From positions 186,001 through 250,000 of the forward strand of contig NZ_JAVDBT010000001.1 in NCBI RefSeq assembly GCF_030848395.1: DNA of 64,000 nt, given 5' to 3'. The notes beneath the pieces were generated by a model that ran no database searches, had not been told where the DNA came from, and saw only the letters and a program-made list of their open reading frames with translations. Positions within the stretch are counted from its first letter, which is position 1. Each line of letters begins with the position of its first letter. Made by a program: the position numbers and the translations under genes. Shown here one piece after another: positions 35,770 to 44,679 of this stretch. Source of the DNA: Pseudogemmobacter lacusdianii. GTDB taxonomy: Bacteria; Pseudomonadota; Alphaproteobacteria; Rhodobacterales; Rhodobacteraceae.

Positions 35770-37253
35770 TGCAGCCTGACATTCTGATCATCGGTTCCGG
35801 CATGGGCGGGGCCACGCTGGCCGCCGCGCTGGCGCCCTCGGGCCGTCGGATCGTGATCCTTGAGCGCGGCGCGCGGCTTATGGATCGCCCCGAGGCTCGT
35901 GACCCCGATGCGATCTTTCGGCGTGGGTTTTTCAAGCCGAAGGAACTGTGGAAAGACGCCTCGGGCCAAGAGTTTGAGCCGGGGAATTATGCCTGCGTCG
36001 GCGGCAATTCGAAGTTCTACGGCGCGGTGCTGACCCGATACCGCGCGGAAGATTTCGCGCCTTTGCAGCATATGGGGGGCAGAACGCCGGGCTGGCCGAT
36101 TGGTTATGCGGATTTGGAGCCCTATTATTCCAAGGCCGAGCAGCTTTACCGCGTGCGCGGCGAGGATGGCGCGAATGACCCTTCCGAGCCGCCGCATTCG
36201 GCGCGCTACCCCTATCCGCCGGTGCCCGATGAGCCTGATGTGGCCGCATTGCGCAAGGCCTTGGCGGCGCAAGGCTTGCACCCCACCGCCTTGCCGGTCG
36301 GCGTGGATATCGAGGCTTGGCTGAAGCGCGCGCCGACGACCTGGGACGCGTTTCCTTGCACGACGGGGGCAAAATCCGATGCCGAAAGCTGCGGTCTGGC
36401 CGAGGCTTTGAAGTATCCCAATGTCACCTTGCTGACCGAGACGCGGGTGGTGCGGGTTCTGAGCGAAGGCCGACGGGTGACCGGGGTGGAGGTCGAGCGG
36501 CAGCGCAAGCGTGAAGTGATGAGCGCGCCGGTGATCTGCCTTTGCGCGGGCGCGGTGATGTCGGCGGCCCTGCTTTTGGCCTCGGCCAATGCCGAGCATC
36601 CGCAGGGGCTGGCCAATAGCTCGGACCAATTGGGTCGCAATTTCATGAACCATAACCTCACGGGCGTGGTGGCTTGGAACCCTTTGCGGCGCAACCGCAC
36701 CATCTATGAAAAGACGATTCAGTTTAACGATTGGTATCTGACCGGCGGGCCGGGTGGGGCGCCTTTGGGCAATGTGCAGATGCTGGGCCGGGTGACAGGG
36801 ATGATATTGGCCGGGGAATCCGGGCTGCCCTTGTGGGCCGCGCGGCATATTGCGGATCATTCGATGCATCTTCTGGCGATGTCCGAGGATCTGCCGGATC
36901 CCAACTCGCGGGTGCTTTGGCGCGATGGTGTGGTGCTCGATTGGCGGCGCACCAATGTGCAAGCGCATGATATTTTGGTGAAAAAGCTGAAAGCCGCTTT
37001 GCGAAAGGCCGGCTGGCCGATCGTCTTTGCGCAAGCTTTCCCGAAGTCGAAACCCAGCCATCAATGCGGCACCGCGCGGATGGGGCGAGATCCGGCGCAG
37101 TCTGTGGTGGACCCCAATCTCAAAGCGCATGACTTCGACAATCTTTATATCGTCGACGCCTCGGTCCTGCCGACTTCGGCGGCGGTTAACCCTTCCTTGA
37201 CCATCGCAGCGCTGGCCACGCGGGCGGGCGCGCATATCCGGAGCCTGCCATGA
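35769..37253 (+). CDS. GMC family oxidoreductase 1 (sugar dehydrogenase-like)
   Basis: 494 residues with FAD-binding GSGMGGA at 8-14 and a second FAD segment CVGGNSKFYGAVLTRY. The catalytic histidine is in PSHQCGTARMG and the second active-site residue is Asn in NPSLTIAALA. Its shorter GMC form with SHQCGTARMG resembles glucose/glucoside 3-dehydrogenase, gluconate 2-dehydrogenase and pyranose oxidase-like enzymes rather than choline dehydrogenase. No signal peptide is seen. It directly follows the transporter ATPase, so a transported sugar-like alcohol is a likely substrate. Confidence 0.85.
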   Translation: MQPDILIIGSGMGGATLAAALAPSGRRIVILERGARLMDRPEARDPDAIFRRGFFKPKELWKDASGQEFEPGNYACVGGNSKFYGAVLTRYRAEDFAPLQHMGGRTPGWPIGYADLEPYYSKAEQLYRVRGEDGANDPSEPPHSARYPYPPVPDEPDVAALRKALAAQGLHPTALPVGVDIEAWLKRAPTTWDAFPCTTGAKSDAESCGLAEALKYPNVTLLTETRVVRVLSEGRRVTGVEVERQRKREVMSAPVICLCAGAVMSAALLLASANAEHPQGLANSSDQLGRNFMNHNLTGVVAWNPLRRNRTIYEKTIQFNDWYLTGGPGGAPLGNVQMLGRVTGMILAGESGLPLWAARHIADHSMHLLAMSEDLPDPNSRVLWRDGVVLDWRRTNVQAHDILVKKLKAALRKAGWPIVFAQAFPKSKPSHQCGTARMGRDPAQSVVDPNLKAHDFDNLYIVDASVLPTSAAVNPSLTIAALATRAGAHIRSLP

Positions 37254-38029
37254 GCCAGCCTCCTGTTGCCCAGAAGCCTCTGGCCCTGATCACTGGCGGT
37301 CAGCAAGGCATCGGCCTTGGCATCGCGCAAGCCTTGCAGGGGGCAGGGTTTCGCATCGCTGTTGCCTCCTTGCCAGAGGCCAATGCCGCTGCGGTGCGCG
37401 AAGGCATGGCCGGTTTGGGTCATGAGGCGCAATATTATCAATATGATATGGCGCAGACCTCAGGCGCGGCGGCGTTGCTTGCCGCGGTTGAGGCCTCGCT
37501 TGGGCCGATCAGCTGCTTTGTCGCCAATGCCGGTGTTCCGGCCAAAATCCGCGGCGATCTTTTGGAGATCACGCCCGAGGCTTGGGATCATGTCCTTGAC
37601 GTCAATCTGCGCGGCACCTTCTTTCTGGCGCAAGAGGTGGCGCGGCGCATGGTGGCACGGCAGTCCCGGCATTACCGTTCGATCAGCTTTGTGACCTCGG
37701 CCTCGGCTGAGATGGTCAGCATCGAACGCGGCGAATATTGTATTTCAAAATCAGGCGCTTCGATGATGGCAAAGCTCTTTGCCCTACGCCTTGCACCACT
37801 CAACATCGGCGTCTTTGAGCTGCGCCCCGGTATCATCGCAACCGAGATGACCGCTGGCGTGAAAGAGAAATACAGCGCCCGGATCGAGGCCGGCTTGGTT
37901 CCCGCACAACGCTGGGGCGCGCCGGAGGATATTGGCCGGGCCGTGGTGCCTTTGGCCTTGGGTCAAATGGCATTCGCCACGGGCATGGTGGTGCCGCTGG
38001 ACGGCGGCCTTTCGGTGCCGCGGCTGTGA
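37250..38029 (+). CDS. Short-chain dehydrogenase/reductase
   Basis: 259 residues, classical SDR. The cofactor motif is TGGQQGIGLG (near 15-24), the NAG element is VANAGVP, the catalytic serine lies in FVTSASAEM, and the Tyr-Lys pair in EYCISKSGA. The C-terminus ends in the usual VVPLDGGLSVPRL. It resembles 3-oxoacyl-ACP reductase-like sugar or polyol dehydrogenases (YgfF type). It overlaps GMC 1 by ATG-A; AT-rich hairpins follow. Confidence 0.9.
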   Translation: MSQPPVAQKPLALITGGQQGIGLGIAQALQGAGFRIAVASLPEANAAAVREGMAGLGHEAQYYQYDMAQTSGAAALLAAVEASLGPISCFVANAGVPAKIRGDLLEITPEAWDHVLDVNLRGTFFLAQEVARRMVARQSRHYRSISFVTSASAEMVSIERGEYCISKSGASMMAKLFALRLAPLNIGVFELRPGIIATEMTAGVKEKYSARIEAGLVPAQRWGAPEDIGRAVVPLALGQMAFATGMVVPLDGGLSVPRL

Positions 38030-38038
38030 GCGGGTCGC

Positions 38039-38084
38039 AAAATTCTCTGAAGAATTTTGCCAAGAATTTTCAAAAATTCTTGGC
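38039..38084. promoter_or_regulatory. Two back-to-back AT-rich palindromic hairpins inside the operon
   Basis: AAAATTCT-CTGA-AGAATTTT (38039-38058) is a perfect 8-bp stem. Immediately after it, 38059-38070 pairs with 38073-38084 as a perfect 12-bp stem with a 2-base loop. The AATTTT/AAAATT content stands out from GC-rich surroundings. They sit 10 bp past the SDR stop and 31 bp before the next start. Possible roles are partial termination, RNA end protection or a mobile repeat unit. Confidence 0.75.
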
Positions 38085-38114
38085 GCCGGCGGAAGCGTCG
38101 GAAGGAGGGGTATG

Positions 38115-39713
38115 ATGCAAAAAGCGTATGATTACATCATCATCGGTGGCGGCTCAGCGGGCTCGGTTCTGGCCGCGCGTCTCTCTGAGGACCCGACAGC
38201 GCAGGTCTTGCTGCTCGAGGCGGGGGGGCGCGACTCCCATCCTTTTTACCACCTGCCTGCGGGTTTTGCGAAGATGACCAAGGGCATCGGCTCTTGGGGG
38301 TGGCAGACCGTGCCGCAGCGCCACATGAAGGGGATGCAAATCCGCTACACGCAAGCGAAGGTGATCGGTGGTGGTTCCTCGATCAATGCGCAGATCTACA
38401 CCCGCGGCAATGCGCTGGATTACGATGAATGGCGCCAACTTGGTTGCTCCGGCTGGTCTTATGAAGATGTGCTGCCCTATTTTCGAAAAGCCGAGGACAA
38501 CGACAGTTTTGACAATCGCTATCACGGCAAGGGCGGCCCTTTGGGCGTCAGCCAGCCGCGTGCGCCCTTGCCGATTTGCGAAGCTTGGTTTGCGGCGGCC
38601 GCTCAGATGGGCATCCCGCGCAATCATGATTTGACCGGCGAGAGCCAAGACGGGGTCGGTTATTATCAGCTAACGCAGCGACATTATCGGCGCTCTTCGG
38701 CCGCCATTGCCTATCTGCGCCCGGCCCAGCATCGGCCCAATCTGACGGTGAAAACCGGGGTGCAGGTGCTGCGAATTGTGGTCGAGAAGGGCAGGGCCGT
38801 GGGGGTGGAGACGCCTGATGGGGTATTGCGGGCCTCGAGTGAGGTGATCCTCTCTGCCGGGGCCATAGGTTCGCCGCGTCTGTTGCAGCTTTCCGGTATC
38901 GGGCCAGCGGATGAGCTGCGAAATCTTGGGATTCCGGTGGTGCTGGATCAGCCGGAGGTTGGGGCTAACCTGCAAGATCACTTGGATCTTTTCGTCATTG
39001 CCGAATGCACCGGCCCGCATACCTATGACCGTTTCGCCAAGCCGCATCTCTCGGCTTTGGCGGGGTTGCAGTATCTATTGACCCGGCGGGGACCTGTCGC
39101 CTCGAGCCTTTTTGAGACCGGGGGCTTTTGGTATGCCGAGGAGGGCGCGCGGAGCCCCGATATCCAGTTCCATCTGGGGCTTGGCTCGGGGATCGAGGCC
39201 GGTGTTGCGGCGATGCCGCAAGGTGGGGTGACGCTGAACTCAGCCTATCTGAGGCCGCGCTCGCGCGGGACGGTGCGGCTGGCATCCAGCGATCCCTTGG
39301 CCGCACCGCTGATTGACCCCAATTATTGGGAGGATCCGCATGACCGCGAAATGTCGATCCGCGGGCTGAAGCTGGCGCGGGAGATGATGGCGCAAGAGGC
39401 GCTGCACCCCTATGTGCTGGCCGAGCGTCTGCCGGGGCCTAATGTGCGGACAGATCAGGACTATTTCGATTACGCCTGCCAGCATGCAAAGACCGATCAC
39501 CATCCGTCCGGCACATGCCGGATGGGGCAGGATGCGCAAGCGGTGGTGAACCCCGAGCTGCGTTTCAACGGGATCGAGGGTTTACGGGTCGTTGATGCCT
39601 CGGTGATGCCGCGGGTGGTCTCGTCCAACACCAATGCGCCGACGATCATGATTGCGGAGAAGGCCGCCGATATGATTAAGGCGGCGCGGCCAGGCTCAGG
39701 GGCGCTCCAATGA
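38115..39713 (+). CDS. GMC family oxidoreductase 2 (choline/alcohol dehydrogenase-like)
   Basis: 532 residues; two ATGs in tandem (38112 and 38115), the second better spaced from AGGAGG. FAD site GGGSAGSVLAARL, GMC signature AKVIGGGSSINAQIYTRG, and active-site His in HHPSGTCRMG with Asn in SNTNAPTIM. It belongs to the alcohol dehydrogenase (acceptor)/polyethylene glycol dehydrogenase/AlkJ branch, which oxidises primary alcohols to aldehydes and passes electrons to the respiratory chain. With the aldehyde dehydrogenase this gives alcohol-to-acid chemistry. Overlaps the Dabb gene by ATG-A. Confidence 0.88.
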   Translation: MQKAYDYIIIGGGSAGSVLAARLSEDPTAQVLLLEAGGRDSHPFYHLPAGFAKMTKGIGSWGWQTVPQRHMKGMQIRYTQAKVIGGGSSINAQIYTRGNALDYDEWRQLGCSGWSYEDVLPYFRKAEDNDSFDNRYHGKGGPLGVSQPRAPLPICEAWFAAAAQMGIPRNHDLTGESQDGVGYYQLTQRHYRRSSAAIAYLRPAQHRPNLTVKTGVQVLRIVVEKGRAVGVETPDGVLRASSEVILSAGAIGSPRLLQLSGIGPADELRNLGIPVVLDQPEVGANLQDHLDLFVIAECTGPHTYDRFAKPHLSALAGLQYLLTRRGPVASSLFETGGFWYAEEGARSPDIQFHLGLGSGIEAGVAAMPQGGVTLNSAYLRPRSRGTVRLASSDPLAAPLIDPNYWEDPHDREMSIRGLKLAREMMAQEALHPYVLAERLPGPNVRTDQDYFDYACQHAKTDHHPSGTCRMGQDAQAVVNPELRFNGIEGLRVVDASVMPRVVSSNTNAPTIMIAEKAADMIKAARPGSGALQ

Positions 39714-40018
39714 TCCGCCATATTGTCTTGGTGAAATTCCGTCCCGAGATGACGGAGGCTGAGATTGCGGCGCTCTTTGCCGATCTGGGGAAGATCACGC
39801 AGAAATTGTCGGGGGCGCTGGACATTCGCGCTGGCAAGAGCGAAAGCCCCGAGCAGATTGAACGAGGCTATCTTCATGGTTTCACGATTGATTTTGAAGA
39901 TTGGCAGGCGCTTTCCGCCTATCAGGACCATCCAGATCACCGCCGTCTTGGCGCGCGCCTTGTGGCTTCGGCGGTTGGTGGGCTGGACGGCATTTTGGTC
40001 TTTGACCTGAGTTGCTGA
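39710..40018 (+). CDS. Dabb (stress-responsive A/B barrel) domain protein
   Basis: 102 residues. MIRHIVLVKFRPEMTEAEI at the start and YQDHPDHRRL near residue 75 are hallmarks of the Dabb family of dimeric alpha/beta barrels. Family members include hydratase- and cyclase-like enzymes and many of unknown role; His4 and the HPDH region are candidate active-site residues. Coupled to GMC 2 by ATG-A, so it probably acts on a pathway intermediate. Confidence 0.85.
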   Translation: MIRHIVLVKFRPEMTEAEIAALFADLGKITQKLSGALDIRAGKSESPEQIERGYLHGFTIDFEDWQALSAYQDHPDHRRLGARLVASAVGGLDGILVFDLSC

Positions 40019-40091
40019 GGGGCTGCTATGTTGCCGCTGCTGACCATACCTTGCTGCTATAAGCGCTCTGCACAGTCGGGGCGGCGTTAAG

Positions 40092-41093
40092 ATGGAGCGG
40101 CGTCCGACCATCATCGACGTGGCCAAGGCGGCGGGGGTTTCCAAATCCACCGTCTCGCTCGTCTTGCAGAACTCACCTTTGGTGAAGCGTGAAACCCGCG
40201 AGGATGTGCGCCGGGTGATGCGCGAGATTGGCTATGTCTATAACCGTGCGGCGGCCAACCTGCGGTCTTCGAACGTGGGACTTATTGGTCTTGTCATCAA
40301 TGACTTGCGCAATCCGTTCTTCACGGAGTTTGCCACATCGGTGCAGATGGCGCTTTCGGCGCGGGGCTATGCGACGGTGGTTGCCAACACGGATGAAGAT
40401 GCCGAGGTGCAAGGTCAAGTCGTGGGCGCGATGATCGAACATGGCGTCTCGGGGCTGATCTTATCCTCGGCCTATGGCGCCGTGGAGCGGGGCTTTGAGC
40501 AAATCGCGCGCTCGGGCATTCCGACCTTGCAGGTGTTGCGCCACGCGCATCCTGACACCGAGCTTTTCCCCTTTGCGGCACCCGATGGGCCGCAAGGAGG
40601 CCGGCTTGCGACGCTGCATCTGTTGCAGCAAGGCGCCAAGCGGATAGCGTTTGCGGGGGGGCTGATGGGCCGCTCGGTCACCGAGGCGCGGCTTGCGGGC
40701 TATCGCGCGGTTTTGGCTGAAAGGGGCCTGCCCGAGCGGGTGCTGACTGGGCGTCCGAACCGCGCCTTTGGCCGTGAGGCGGCGCTGTGGCTGGCCAAAG
40801 ATTACCCCGACGTTGATGCGGTCTTGTGCTTTAACGATTTGACCGCATTGGGAATTATGTCTGGCTGTGCCGAGATTGGCCGCCGAGTGGGGCCGGATCT
40901 GAAAGTGGCCGGCTTCGATGATATCGAGGAAAGCGCGCTGGTGTTTCCCAGCCTGACCTCGGTGCGCAGCAATATCGCGGGCTTCGGTCAGGCGATGGCT
41001 GCAAACCTGCTTGCTTGGCTGGAAGAAGGTGTGAAACCTGCCGCCGAAATTTTGTCTCCTGTGGAGTTGATCACCCGTGCCTCAACGCAATGA
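40092..41093 (+). CDS. LacI-family transcriptional repressor of the operon
   Basis: 333 residues. The N-terminal helix-turn-helix is TIIDVAKAAGVSKSTVSLVL, followed by the hinge region and a periplasmic-binding-like sensor domain (GLIGLVINDLRNPFFTEFA). It most likely binds the two TTGGAACGGTCCAA sites at the front of the operon and releases them on binding a pathway sugar or intermediate. It overlaps the glycerate kinase gene by 17 bp. No operator copy is visible directly before it. Confidence 0.9.
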   Translation: MERRPTIIDVAKAAGVSKSTVSLVLQNSPLVKRETREDVRRVMREIGYVYNRAAANLRSSNVGLIGLVINDLRNPFFTEFATSVQMALSARGYATVVANTDEDAEVQGQVVGAMIEHGVSGLILSSAYGAVERGFEQIARSGIPTLQVLRHAHPDTELFPFAAPDGPQGGRLATLHLLQQGAKRIAFAGGLMGRSVTEARLAGYRAVLAERGLPERVLTGRPNRAFGREAALWLAKDYPDVDAVLCFNDLTALGIMSGCAEIGRRVGPDLKVAGFDDIEESALVFPSLTSVRSNIAGFGQAMAANLLAWLEEGVKPAAEILSPVELITRASTQ

Positions 41094-42345
41094 TCTGACC
41101 GATCGCCCCGCCTTTTTGCGGCGTCTTTTCGACCGCGCCGTCGAGGTGGCCGATCCGATGCGCGCCTTGGCCGCGCATTTGCCACCGAAGCCTGAGGGGC
41201 GGGTTGTGGTTGTGGGGGCCGGCAAAGCCTCGGCCCGGATGGCGGAGGCGGTTGAAGCGGTTTGGGGGCCTTGCGAAGGGCTAGTGATCACCCGCTATGG
41301 CTATGGTCGCCCTTGCCAAGGCATTGAAATTGCTTTGGCGGCCCATCCGGTGCCGGATCAAGCCGGGGCCGATGCGACGGCGCGGATGCTGGCGCTTTTG
41401 GACGGGCTTGGGCCAGATGATTTCGTGCTCGCGCTGATTTCCGGCGGTGCCTCGGCCCTGCTCTGCGCGCCAAGTGAGCGCGTAACTTTGGCCGAAAAGC
41501 AGGCGGTGAATGCGGCGCTGCTGGCCTCGGGGGCGCCGATCTCGGCGATGAACACCTTGCGCAAGCACCTGAGCCGGGTGAAGGGCGGCCAGTTGGCGGC
41601 GGCGGCTTACCCTGCACAGATGCTGGCACTGATGATCTCGGACGTGCCGGGGGATGATCCGGCCTTCATCGGCTCGGGCCCGACGGTGGGCGATGCGACG
41701 ACCCCGGCCGAGGCGGAGGCGATCCTGGACCGCTGGCAGATCTCGGTGCCCGGCCATGTGCGGGCCGCGTTGGCGCACTCGGGTGTGGTGCCGCCCAAGG
41801 ATGCGCGATTGGCGCAGGTCAGCAACCACATCTTCGCGGCCCCGGCGCAATCCCTTGAAGCTGCGGCAGAAATTGCCCGCGAGCTGGGGGTTGAGGTGCG
41901 GGTACTGGGCGACGCTTTAGAGGGCGAGGCGCGGGATGTGGCTGCGGCGCAGGCCGCGATGGCCTTGGAGCTTGCCGCCGCGCGCCGCCCGGGAGATGCG
42001 CCGGTGCTGCTGCTTTCCGGAGGAGAGCTGACGGTCACACGCCGCGGCGATGGCAGCGGCGGACCCAATGCAGAATTTGCCTTGGCTTTGACGCTGGCTT
42101 TGCAGGGGCAAGAGGGCATTCACGCCATTGCCTGTGACACCGATGGCGTCGATGGCGCCGCCGAAGTGGCGGGGGCGGTTGTGACGCCGCAAACGCTGGT
42201 GCAGGCCGTCGCCGCAGGTTTGGATGCCGCTGCAGCCTTGGCAACGAATGACGCACACCGGTTCTTTGAGCAGGTCGGTGGACAGGTCGTCACCGGGCCG
42301 ACTTTGACGAATGTGAATGATTTCAGGGCGATATTGATCGGCTAA
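41077..42345 (+). CDS. Glycerate 2-kinase (TtuD/MOFRL family)
   Basis: 422 residues from a GTG start that overlaps the LacI gene. The N-terminal domain has VVVVGAGKASARMAEAVE and ALISGGASALLCAP; the C-terminal MOFRL domain has LLSGGELTVTRRGDGSGGPNAEFALAL fragments and CDTDGVDG. Older annotations call this family hydroxypyruvate reductase; the activity shown for members is D-glycerate 2-kinase (glycerate to 2-phosphoglycerate). It indicates that part of the substrate enters glycolysis as glycerate. Confidence 0.88.
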   Translation: MPQRNDLTDRPAFLRRLFDRAVEVADPMRALAAHLPPKPEGRVVVVGAGKASARMAEAVEAVWGPCEGLVITRYGYGRPCQGIEIALAAHPVPDQAGADATARMLALLDGLGPDDFVLALISGGASALLCAPSERVTLAEKQAVNAALLASGAPISAMNTLRKHLSRVKGGQLAAAAYPAQMLALMISDVPGDDPAFIGSGPTVGDATTPAEAEAILDRWQISVPGHVRAALAHSGVVPPKDARLAQVSNHIFAAPAQSLEAAAEIARELGVEVRVLGDALEGEARDVAAAQAAMALELAAARRPGDAPVLLLSGGELTVTRRGDGSGGPNAEFALALTLALQGQEGIHAIACDTDGVDGAAEVAGAVVTPQTLVQAVAAGLDAAAALATNDAHRFFEQVGGQVVTGPTLTNVNDFRAILIG

Positions 42346-42452
42346 GAGCGAGCCGCGGCTGGGAGGGTCGCGCTTGGCAGGCGTCTAGACCAGCCGAGCC
42401 GTTAGTATGCTTGGGGGGAAGCAGGCCCAAGAAACACATGTTTTCCTGCAGC

Positions 42453-42476
42453 CGAGGCCCGCTGATGCGGGCCTCG
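42453..42476 (+). terminator. Hairpin between the catabolic operon and proS
   Basis: CGAGGCCCGC-TGAT-GCGGGCCTCG, a perfect 10-bp stem with 4-base loop, about 108 bp after the glycerate kinase stop. It has no T run and is only 64 bp before proS, so it may be a terminator of the operon or lie in the proS leader. Confidence 0.55.
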
Positions 42477-42539
42477 CGCCTTGCGAGATGGCCGCCAAGC
42501 CGCTAGGAAACCGAGGACCCTTTTCCTTGCGAGGCCCCA

Positions 42540-43880
42540 ATGCGTCTCTCCCGCTATTTTCTGCCCGTCCTGAAAGAAGATCCCAAAGAGGCGCAGATCG
42601 TCTCGCACCGCTATATGCTGCGGGCGGGCATGATCAAACAGCAGGCCGCCGGGATCTATTCCTGGCTGCCTTTGGGCTACCGGGTGCTGAAGCGGATCGA
42701 GCAGATCGTGCATGAAGAGCAGATCCGCGCCGGCCATATCCCGCTTTTGATGCCGACCCTGCAACCTGCTGATCTTTGGCGCGAATCCGGCCGTTACGAC
42801 GATTACGGCCAAGAGATGCTGCGGATCAAAGATCGGCATGAGCGCGACATGCTTTACGGCCCCACGAATGAGGAGATGATCACTGACATCTTCCGTTCGC
42901 ATGTCAGCAGCTACAAGGACCTGCCGCTGACCCTTTACCACATCCAATGGAAGTTCCGTGACGAGATGCGTCCGCGTTTTGGCGTGATGCGCGGCCGTGA
43001 ATTCTTCATGAAGGATGGCTATAACTTTGACATCGATCGCGACTCCGCTTTGCATGCCTACAACCGTCATATGGTCTCTTACTTAAGGACTTATGAACGG
43101 ATGGGCTTGACGGCGATCCCGATGCGCGCGGCCTCGGGCCCGATCGGTGGCGACAACACCCATGAGTTCTTGGTGCTGGCCAACACCGGCGAATCCGAGG
43201 TCTTCTATGACGACCGCGTCACCGCTTTGAAGTTGGGTGATCGCGCGGTGGATTACGACAATCGTGCCGAAGTGGCTGGGGTTTGCGACGAATTCACCAC
43301 GCTTTACGCCCGCACCGACGAGACGCATGACGCGGCGCTGTTCGACCAGATTCCGGCGGAACATCAAAAGGTTGGCCGCGGGATCGAGGTTGGCCAGATC
43401 TTCTATTTCGGCACCAAATACTCTGAAGCGATGGGCGCGACCGTGGTGACCCCCGATGGCAGCAAAGTGCCGGTCGAGATGGGCTCGCATGGCATCGGCG
43501 TGAGCCGGCTTTTGGGCGCGATTATCGAGGCGAGCCATGACGAAAAGGGCATCATCTGGCCCGAAGGCGTCACGCCGTTCCCGGTTGGCATCGTGAACCT
43601 GAAGCAAGGCGATGCAGCGGCGGATGAGGCTTGCGCGGCGCTGGAGAAAGCTTTGCTCGCCAAAGGCTTGGAGCCGCTTTACGACGACCGCGACGAACGC
43701 GCTGGCGCGAAATTCGCCACGATGGATCTGATCGGTCTGCCTTGGCGCATCACGGTCGGGCCGCGCGGCTTGCAAAAGGGCGTGGTCGAGCTGACCTCGC
43801 GCCGCAGCGGCGAAAGCGAAGAGTTGTCGCCGGAAGCCGCGGTGGAGCGGATCGTAGAGATCTACGCTGCACATCGGTGA
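42540..43880 (+). CDS. proS: Prolyl-tRNA synthetase, short form without editing insert
   Basis: 446 residues. Class II motifs are visible: motif 2 region [22 protein letters not shown] and motif 3 [13 protein letters not shown], plus the C-terminal anticodon-binding domain ([13 protein letters not shown]). The ~180-residue INS editing domain of the E. coli enzyme is missing: VLANTGE continues almost directly into the late catalytic part. This short form is normal in alphaproteobacteria, which then need a separate editing factor. A strong terminator follows. Confidence 0.96.
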   Translation: MRLSRYFLPVLKEDPKEAQIVSHRYMLRAGMIKQQAAGIYSWLPLGYRVLKRIEQIVHEEQIRAGHIPLLMPTLQPADLWRESGRYDDYGQEMLRIKDRHERDMLYGPTNEEMITDIFRSHVSSYKDLPLTLYHIQWKFRDEMRPRFGVMRGREFFMKDGYNFDIDRDSALHAYNRHMVSYLRTYERMGLTAIPMRAASGPIGGDNTHEFLVLANTGESEVFYDDRVTALKLGDRAVDYDNRAEVAGVCDEFTTLYARTDETHDAALFDQIPAEHQKVGRGIEVGQIFYFGTKYSEAMGATVVTPDGSKVPVEMGSHGIGVSRLLGAIIEASHDEKGIIWPEGVTPFPVGIVNLKQGDAAADEACAALEKALLAKGLEPLYDDRDERAGAKFATMDLIGLPWRITVGPRGLQKGVVELTSRRSGESEELSPEAAVERIVEIYAAHR

Positions 43881-43907
43881 AGCCGCGCCTTTGGCGCTGA
43901 AGTGACG

Positions 43908-44003
43908 ATGAATGTGCTGAAAAGGCGCCAGGCAATCACTTTGCTTGGCGCCTTTTCATTGATCTTTAACCCCGCCGTGCGAATCATGGCGCAGGAGGGA
44001 TAG
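43908..44003 (+). CDS. Possible 31-codon ORF with Tat-like signal; probable relic
   Basis: MNVLKRRQAITLLGAFSLIF is followed by 11 residues ending AQEG. The KRRQAITLLG core and hydrophobic stretch look like a twin-arginine or Sec signal peptide, but nothing follows. The frame overlaps the proS terminator hairpin completely, and no clear ribosome site precedes it. It may be chance or the remnant of a lost exported-protein gene. Confidence 0.25.
   Translation: MNVLKRRQAITLLGAFSLIFNPAVRIMAQEG
43920..43956 (+). terminator. Rho-independent terminator of proS
   Basis: AAAAGGCGCCA (43920-43930) pairs perfectly with TGGCGCCTTTT (43946-43956), giving an 11-bp stem ending in a T4 run. Its symmetry would let it work in both directions. 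It lies 40 bp past proS. Confidence 0.85.
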
Positions 44004-44079
44004 CTTTATCGCCTAAATCGGCGCTGCCTCTCGCTCAAAGGCGAGATCCGTGACACAGTGCCGAAAAACGGAGGCGGGC

Positions 44080-44580
44080 ATGTTCGGACGGATGCTGACC
44101 CTTGCGGGCGGATTGGCGGGGGCGGTGGGCTTGTCACAGTTCCCCGAATTTTCGCAGCAATATCTGCAACGGCTGGCGGGGCAGGTGGATGCGCTGACCC
44201 AAGTCGAAGCGGATTTCGACCGCTCGGCCGAGGGAGCAGGCCTAACCCGGGAAGAGGCCTTGCTCGCGCTTGGTACCGATGGATTTGCGGGTCAACACGC
44301 CCGCGATCTGCGCGCGACGTTCAGCCGGGCCGAGTCTTTGCGAAACGATCTGACGATGTTGCGCTTGGCTGGTGTGTTTGAACGTTTGGCAATGCCGCAG
44401 CGGATGGCGGATCAGGATCTGCTGCAGGCGACATGGCAGGATTTTGCGCCTGCCGTGCCCGTGACCACGGCAGGCCTGGGCTGTGCAGGCTTGGGCTTCC
44501 TGTCGGGTTGGGGGCTGATCGCGGCGCTTCTGGCGTTGATGAAGCGGCCATTCCGGCGGCGCGCCTATAGTTACGACTGA
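44080..44580 (+). CDS. DUF2937 family membrane protein
   Basis: 166 residues from MFGRMLTLAGG, with GGAGGCGGGC upstream; an in-frame ATG ten codons earlier lacks a ribosome site. The N-terminal hydrophobic segment (LTLAGGLAGAVGLSQFPEF) and a C-terminal membrane segment (AGLGCAGLGFLSGWGLIAAL) enclose a soluble helical part rich in QxxxR. The family has no known function. A basic tail (RPFRRRAYSYD) probably faces the cytoplasm. Confidence 0.8.
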   Translation: MFGRMLTLAGGLAGAVGLSQFPEFSQQYLQRLAGQVDALTQVEADFDRSAEGAGLTREEALLALGTDGFAGQHARDLRATFSRAESLRNDLTMLRLAGVFERLAMPQRMADQDLLQATWQDFAPAVPVTTAGLGCAGLGFLSGWGLIAALLALMKRPFRRRAYSYD

Positions 44581-44679
44581 CGGCCGGTACCCGTCACTGC
44601 GCGACGTTACGACGCTCGTAAGAGCCGAGGGCGATGGGTCTTTACCGCCCCCAGCAAGGTCATTTCTAAGTCGAGCGCT

